Below are positions 10,891-13,106 of a DNA stretch of 13,106 nucleotides, in pieces. The first letter of the stretch is position 1. Each line of letters begins with the position of its first letter. A program made the translations under genes and the position numbers. The notes below the pieces were generated by a model, which was not told the DNA's origin, did no database searches, and worked only from the letters and a program-made list of their open reading frames with translations. Origin of the DNA: Accumulibacter sp. (GTDB lineage Bacteria > Pseudomonadota > Gammaproteobacteria > Burkholderiales > Rhodocyclaceae); assembly GCA_031284185.1 (NCBI GenBank), contig JAITAJ010000071.1, positions 1 to 13,106 of the forward strand, written 5' to 3'.

Positions 10891-10907
10891 ACCGCCCGAT
10901 GGGCGGT
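10891..10907 (+). other. rpsL-rpsG intercistronic hairpin
   Basis: ACCGCCC (10891-10897) and GGGCGGT (10901-10907) form seven pairs around a GAT loop, 18 bases after the rpsL stop. The gap between the two genes is 96 bases. In E. coli, S7 binds the rpsL-rpsG intercistronic RNA to repress its own translation, so this hairpin could be part of a similar target. An eight-base direct repeat CGGGCCTG (10912-10919 and 10928-10935) follows it. No T-run is present, so it is not a terminator. Confidence 0.5.
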
Positions 10908-10968
10908 TGGACGGGCCTGGAATGCGCCGGGCCTGTGACTGAATCCTCACTTGAAAGGTTGTTCATTC

Positions 10969-11439
10969 ATGCCACGCCGCCGCGAAGTTCCGAAGCGCGA
11001 TATTCTCCCGGATCCGAAATTCGGCAATATCGACGTATCCAAGTTCATCAACACCCTCATGATGAGCGGCAAGAAGTCCGTTGCCGAGCGCATCGTGTAT
11101 GGCGCGTTCGACATCATCGCCGGCAAGGACGGCAAGGTTCCGCTCGACGTTTTCACCCAGGCGATGAACAACGTCAAACCGCTCGTCGAGGTCAAGAGTC
11201 GTCGTGTCGGCGGCGCCAATTACCAGGTTCCGGTCGAGGTTCGTCCGAGCCGCCGCATGGCGCTGGCCATGCGCTGGCTGCGCGAGTCGGCGCGCAAGCG
11301 TTCCGAGAAATCGATGGATCAGCGCCTGGCCGCGGAGATGCTCGACGCGGCGGAAAACCGGGGCGCCGCGGTCAAGAAGCGCGATGAAGTCCATCGCATG
11401 GCGGATGCCAACAAGGCATTCGCCCATTTCCGTTTCTGA
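10969..11439 (+). CDS. rpsG: 30S ribosomal protein S7
   Basis: 156 residues, normal for the family. S7 is a primary 16S rRNA-binding protein that nucleates assembly of the 30S head and lines the E site. Typical segments are MPRRREVPKRDILPDPKFGN, NTLMMSGKKSVAERIVYGAF, NVKPLVEVKSRRVGGANYQV, the arm PVEVRPSRRMALAMRWL, and the C-terminal MADANKAFAHFRF. The start at ATG 10969 matches the family. GAAAGG at 10953-10958 lies ten bases upstream, and an in-frame TTG at 10951 would place the start before that element. It is the middle gene of the str operon, 96 bases after rpsL and 67 before fusA. Translational autoregulation by S7 is known in other proteobacteria and is plausible here. Confidence 0.98.
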   Translation: MPRRREVPKRDILPDPKFGNIDVSKFINTLMMSGKKSVAERIVYGAFDIIAGKDGKVPLDVFTQAMNNVKPLVEVKSRRVGGANYQVPVEVRPSRRMALAMRWLRESARKRSEKSMDQRLAAEMLDAAENRGAAVKKRDEVHRMADANKAFAHFRF

Positions 11440-11450
11440 CGCTTGCAATG

Positions 11451-11475
11451 ACCGGCGGCGGATATCGTCGCCGGT
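11451..11475 (+). other. rpsG-fusA intercistronic hairpin
   Basis: ACCGGCGGCG (11451-11460) and CGTCGCCGGT (11466-11475) form a ten-pair stem with one G-T wobble around the loop GATAT. It starts eleven bases after the rpsG stop. The following bases AAATGTTCTTTATC are AT-rich but lack a continuous T-run, so full termination is unlikely. It could moderate readthrough or protect the upstream mRNA end. Confidence 0.6.
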
Positions 11476-11506
11476 AAATGTTCTTTATCAATGAAAGTTT
11501 ATCGAC

Positions 11507-13106
11507 GTGGCACGTAAAACTCCCATCGAGCGCTACCGCAACATTGGCATCAGCGCTCACATTGACGCCGGCAAGACGACGACGACCGAGCGTATTCTTT
11601 ACTACACCGGGGTCAACCACAAGATCGGCGAGGTTCATGACGGCGCGGCCACGATGGACTGGATGGCGCAGGAACAAGAGCGCGGCATTACCATCACGTC
11701 GGCGGCGACGACCTGCTTCTGGAAGGGCATGGACATGCAGTTTCCAGAGCATCGTTTCAATATCATCGATACGCCCGGACACGTGGATTTCACCATCGAG
11801 GTCGAGCGTTCCATGCGCGTGCTCGATGGCGCGTGCATGGTCTATTGCGCGGTTGGCGGCGTGCAGCCGCAATCGGAGACCGTCTGGAGGCAGGCCAACA
11901 AATACGGCGTTCCGCGTCTGGCCTTCGTGAACAAGATGGACCGCCAGGGGGCCGATTTCTTCAAGGTCATCGACCAGATGCAGACGCGCCTGAAGGGAAC
12001 GCCGGTTCCCATCGTCATTCCGATTGGGCGGGAGGAGAAGTTTTCCGGCGTCGTCGATCTGATCAAGATGAAAGCCATCACCTGGGATGAGGCTTCGCAG
12101 GGGATGAAGTTCGAATATCGGGAGATTCCGGCGGATTTGCTGGGCCTTGCCGAAGAATGGCGATCCAGGATGCTCGAATCGGCCGCCGAGGCGAGCGACG
12201 AGTTGATGGAGAAGTATCTGGAGTCCGGCAGTCTTTCCGAAGCGGACGTCATCGAGGGATTGCGGACGCGGACCATCGCCTGTGAAATCCAGCCGGTATT
12301 GTGCGGGTCGGCGTTCAAGAACAAGGGCGTCCAGCGGATGCTGGACGCGGTCATCGAACTTCTGCCGTCGCCGGTCGACATCGCGGCGGTCGAGGGCGAA
12401 AACGAGCGCGGTGGAATGGAATCGCGCGAAGCCTCCGATTCCGCCAGATTCTCGGCCCTGGCCTTCAAGCTGATGACCGACCCGTATGTCGGCCAGTTGA
12501 CCTTCATCCGTGTTTATTCCGGGACGCTGCAATCGGGCGACACCATCTACAACCCGGTCAAGGGGCGCAAGGAACGGATCGGGCGCCTGTTGCAGATGCA
12601 TGCCAACAACCGGGAAGAAATCAAGGAAGTGCTCGCGGGCGACATTGCCGCGTGTGTCGGCCTGAAAGAGGTGACGACCGGGGAAACCCTGTGCGACCCG
12701 GCCTCGGTGATCACGCTCGAACGCATGGAGTTCCCCGAGCCGGTCATTCATATCGCGGTCGAACCAAAGACCAAGAGCGATCAGGAAAAGATGGGCATCG
12801 CCCTGGGCCGCCTGGCGCAGGAGGATCCCTCCTTCCGCGTGCGCGGCGACGAAGAATCCGGTCAGACCATCATTTCCGGCATGGGCGAGCTGCACCTCGA
12901 AATCATCGTCGACCGCATGAAGCGCGAATTCGGCGTCGATGCCAACGTCGGCGCGCCGCAGGTAGCCTATCGGGAATGTATCAAAAAGGTCGTCGAGCAA
13001 GAAGGAAAATTCGTCAAGCAGTCCGGTGGCCGCGGCCAGTACGGCCATGTGTGGATCCGGCTTGAGCCGAATGCCGCCGGCAAGGGCTACGAATTCGTCG
13101 ACGCGA
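11507..13106 (+). CDS. fusA: Elongation factor G, N-terminal 533 residues (3' end outside window)
   Basis: The frame is open from GTG 11507 to the window edge: 533 codons plus one base of a protein that is normally about 700 residues. EF-G is the GTPase that drives tRNA-mRNA translocation and, with RRF, ribosome recycling. GTP-binding motifs: P-loop AHIDAGKT (residues 17-24), switch I RGITITSAAT, DTPGH (88-92), NKMD (142-145), and GSAFKNKG (from 267). The His of DTPGH is the residue implicated in GTP hydrolysis. Domain II follows (AFKLMTDPYVGQLTFIRVYS), then domain III with the SGMGELHLEIIVDRMKREFG motif. Domain IV begins with QSGGRGQYGHVW (505-516). The GTG start is chosen because the protein then reads ARKTPIERYRNIGISAHID, as in relatives. 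The Shine-Dalgarno is poor (GAAAG 11493-11497). tufA is the expected next gene. Confidence 0.98.
   Translation, partial: MARKTPIERYRNIGISAHIDAGKTTTTERILYYTGVNHKIGEVHDGAATMDWMAQEQERGITITSAATTCFWKGMDMQFPEHRFNIIDTPGHVDFTIEVERSMRVLDGACMVYCAVGGVQPQSETVWRQANKYGVPRLAFVNKMDRQGADFFKVIDQMQTRLKGTPVPIVIPIGREEKFSGVVDLIKMKAITWDEASQGMKFEYREIPADLLGLAEEWRSRMLESAAEASDELMEKYLESGSLSEADVIEGLRTRTIACEIQPVLCGSAFKNKGVQRMLDAVIELLPSPVDIAAVEGENERGGMESREASDSARFSALAFKLMTDPYVGQLTFIRVYSGTLQSGDTIYNPVKGRKERIGRLLQMHANNREEIKEVLAGDIAACVGLKEVTTGETLCDPASVITLERMEFPEPVIHIAVEPKTKSDQEKMGIALGRLAQEDPSFRVRGDEESGQTIISGMGELHLEIIVDRMKREFGVDANVGAPQVAYRECIKKVVEQEGKFVKQSGGRGQYGHVWIRLEPNAAGKGYEFVDA

Noticed and set aside
11372..13048. 558-codon minus-strand frame opposite fusA
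   Set aside because: Shadow of fusA codon bias; the plus-strand EF-G frame is open and carries all GTPase motifs.

Overview
The window carries one continuous run of core translation and transcription genes, all on the + strand: rplA (3' part), rplJ, rplL, rpoB, rpoC, rpsL, rpsG and fusA (5' part). Gene order, protein lengths and wording (L12 of 125 aa, S12 of 125 aa, S7 of 156 aa, beta ending in SLAIDIDLERY, EF-G beginning ARKTPIERYRNIG) point to a betaproteobacterium. A Rhodocyclales or Nitrosomonadales-like relative is my guess, with low confidence. GC content and third-position GC are high. There are no tRNAs, rRNAs, insertion sequences, CRISPR arrays, phage genes or unknown stand-alone genes.

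Layout: 1-372 is the C-terminal half of L1. 373-631 is a highly structured leader with five candidate hairpins, including a stem with a kink-turn-like asymmetric bulge; it fits the L10 leader, the L10-(L12)n autoregulatory target. rplJ and rplL follow and encode the ribosomal stalk. The 229-nt rplL-rpoB gap holds two terminator-like hairpins, as expected of an attenuator that lets much more L10/L12 than RNA polymerase be made. rpoB (1428 aa) and rpoC (1407 aa, in register with E. coli beta' at every landmark checked) follow. A near-consensus sigma70 promoter, TTGACT-17 bp-TAGAAT, overlaps the rpoC stop and probably starts the str operon (rpsL-rpsG-fusA). Intercistronic hairpins lie between rpoB/rpoC, rpsL/rpsG and rpsG/fusA.

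The genes form the usual growth-rate-controlled unit: L1, L10, L12, S12 and S7 build the ribosome, EF-G drives translocation on it, and beta/beta' form the catalytic core of RNA polymerase. Joining the rpoBC and str clusters directly, rather than at distant sites as in E. coli, is normal for betaproteobacteria.

The one clearly unusual item is inside rpoB. A segment of about 70 residues (421-492; bases 3063-3278), absent from E. coli and Burkholderia beta as I remember them, sits between the GRMKFNR motif and the stretch leading to the rifampicin pocket. Its predicted beta-alpha-alpha-beta-alpha-beta pattern can be aligned by eye with the C-terminal domain of L7/L12, encoded just upstream. This is a hypothesis from reading the sequence, not a demonstrated homology. 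Everything else is well-conserved housekeeping sequence with wild-type residues at the main rifampicin and streptomycin positions.
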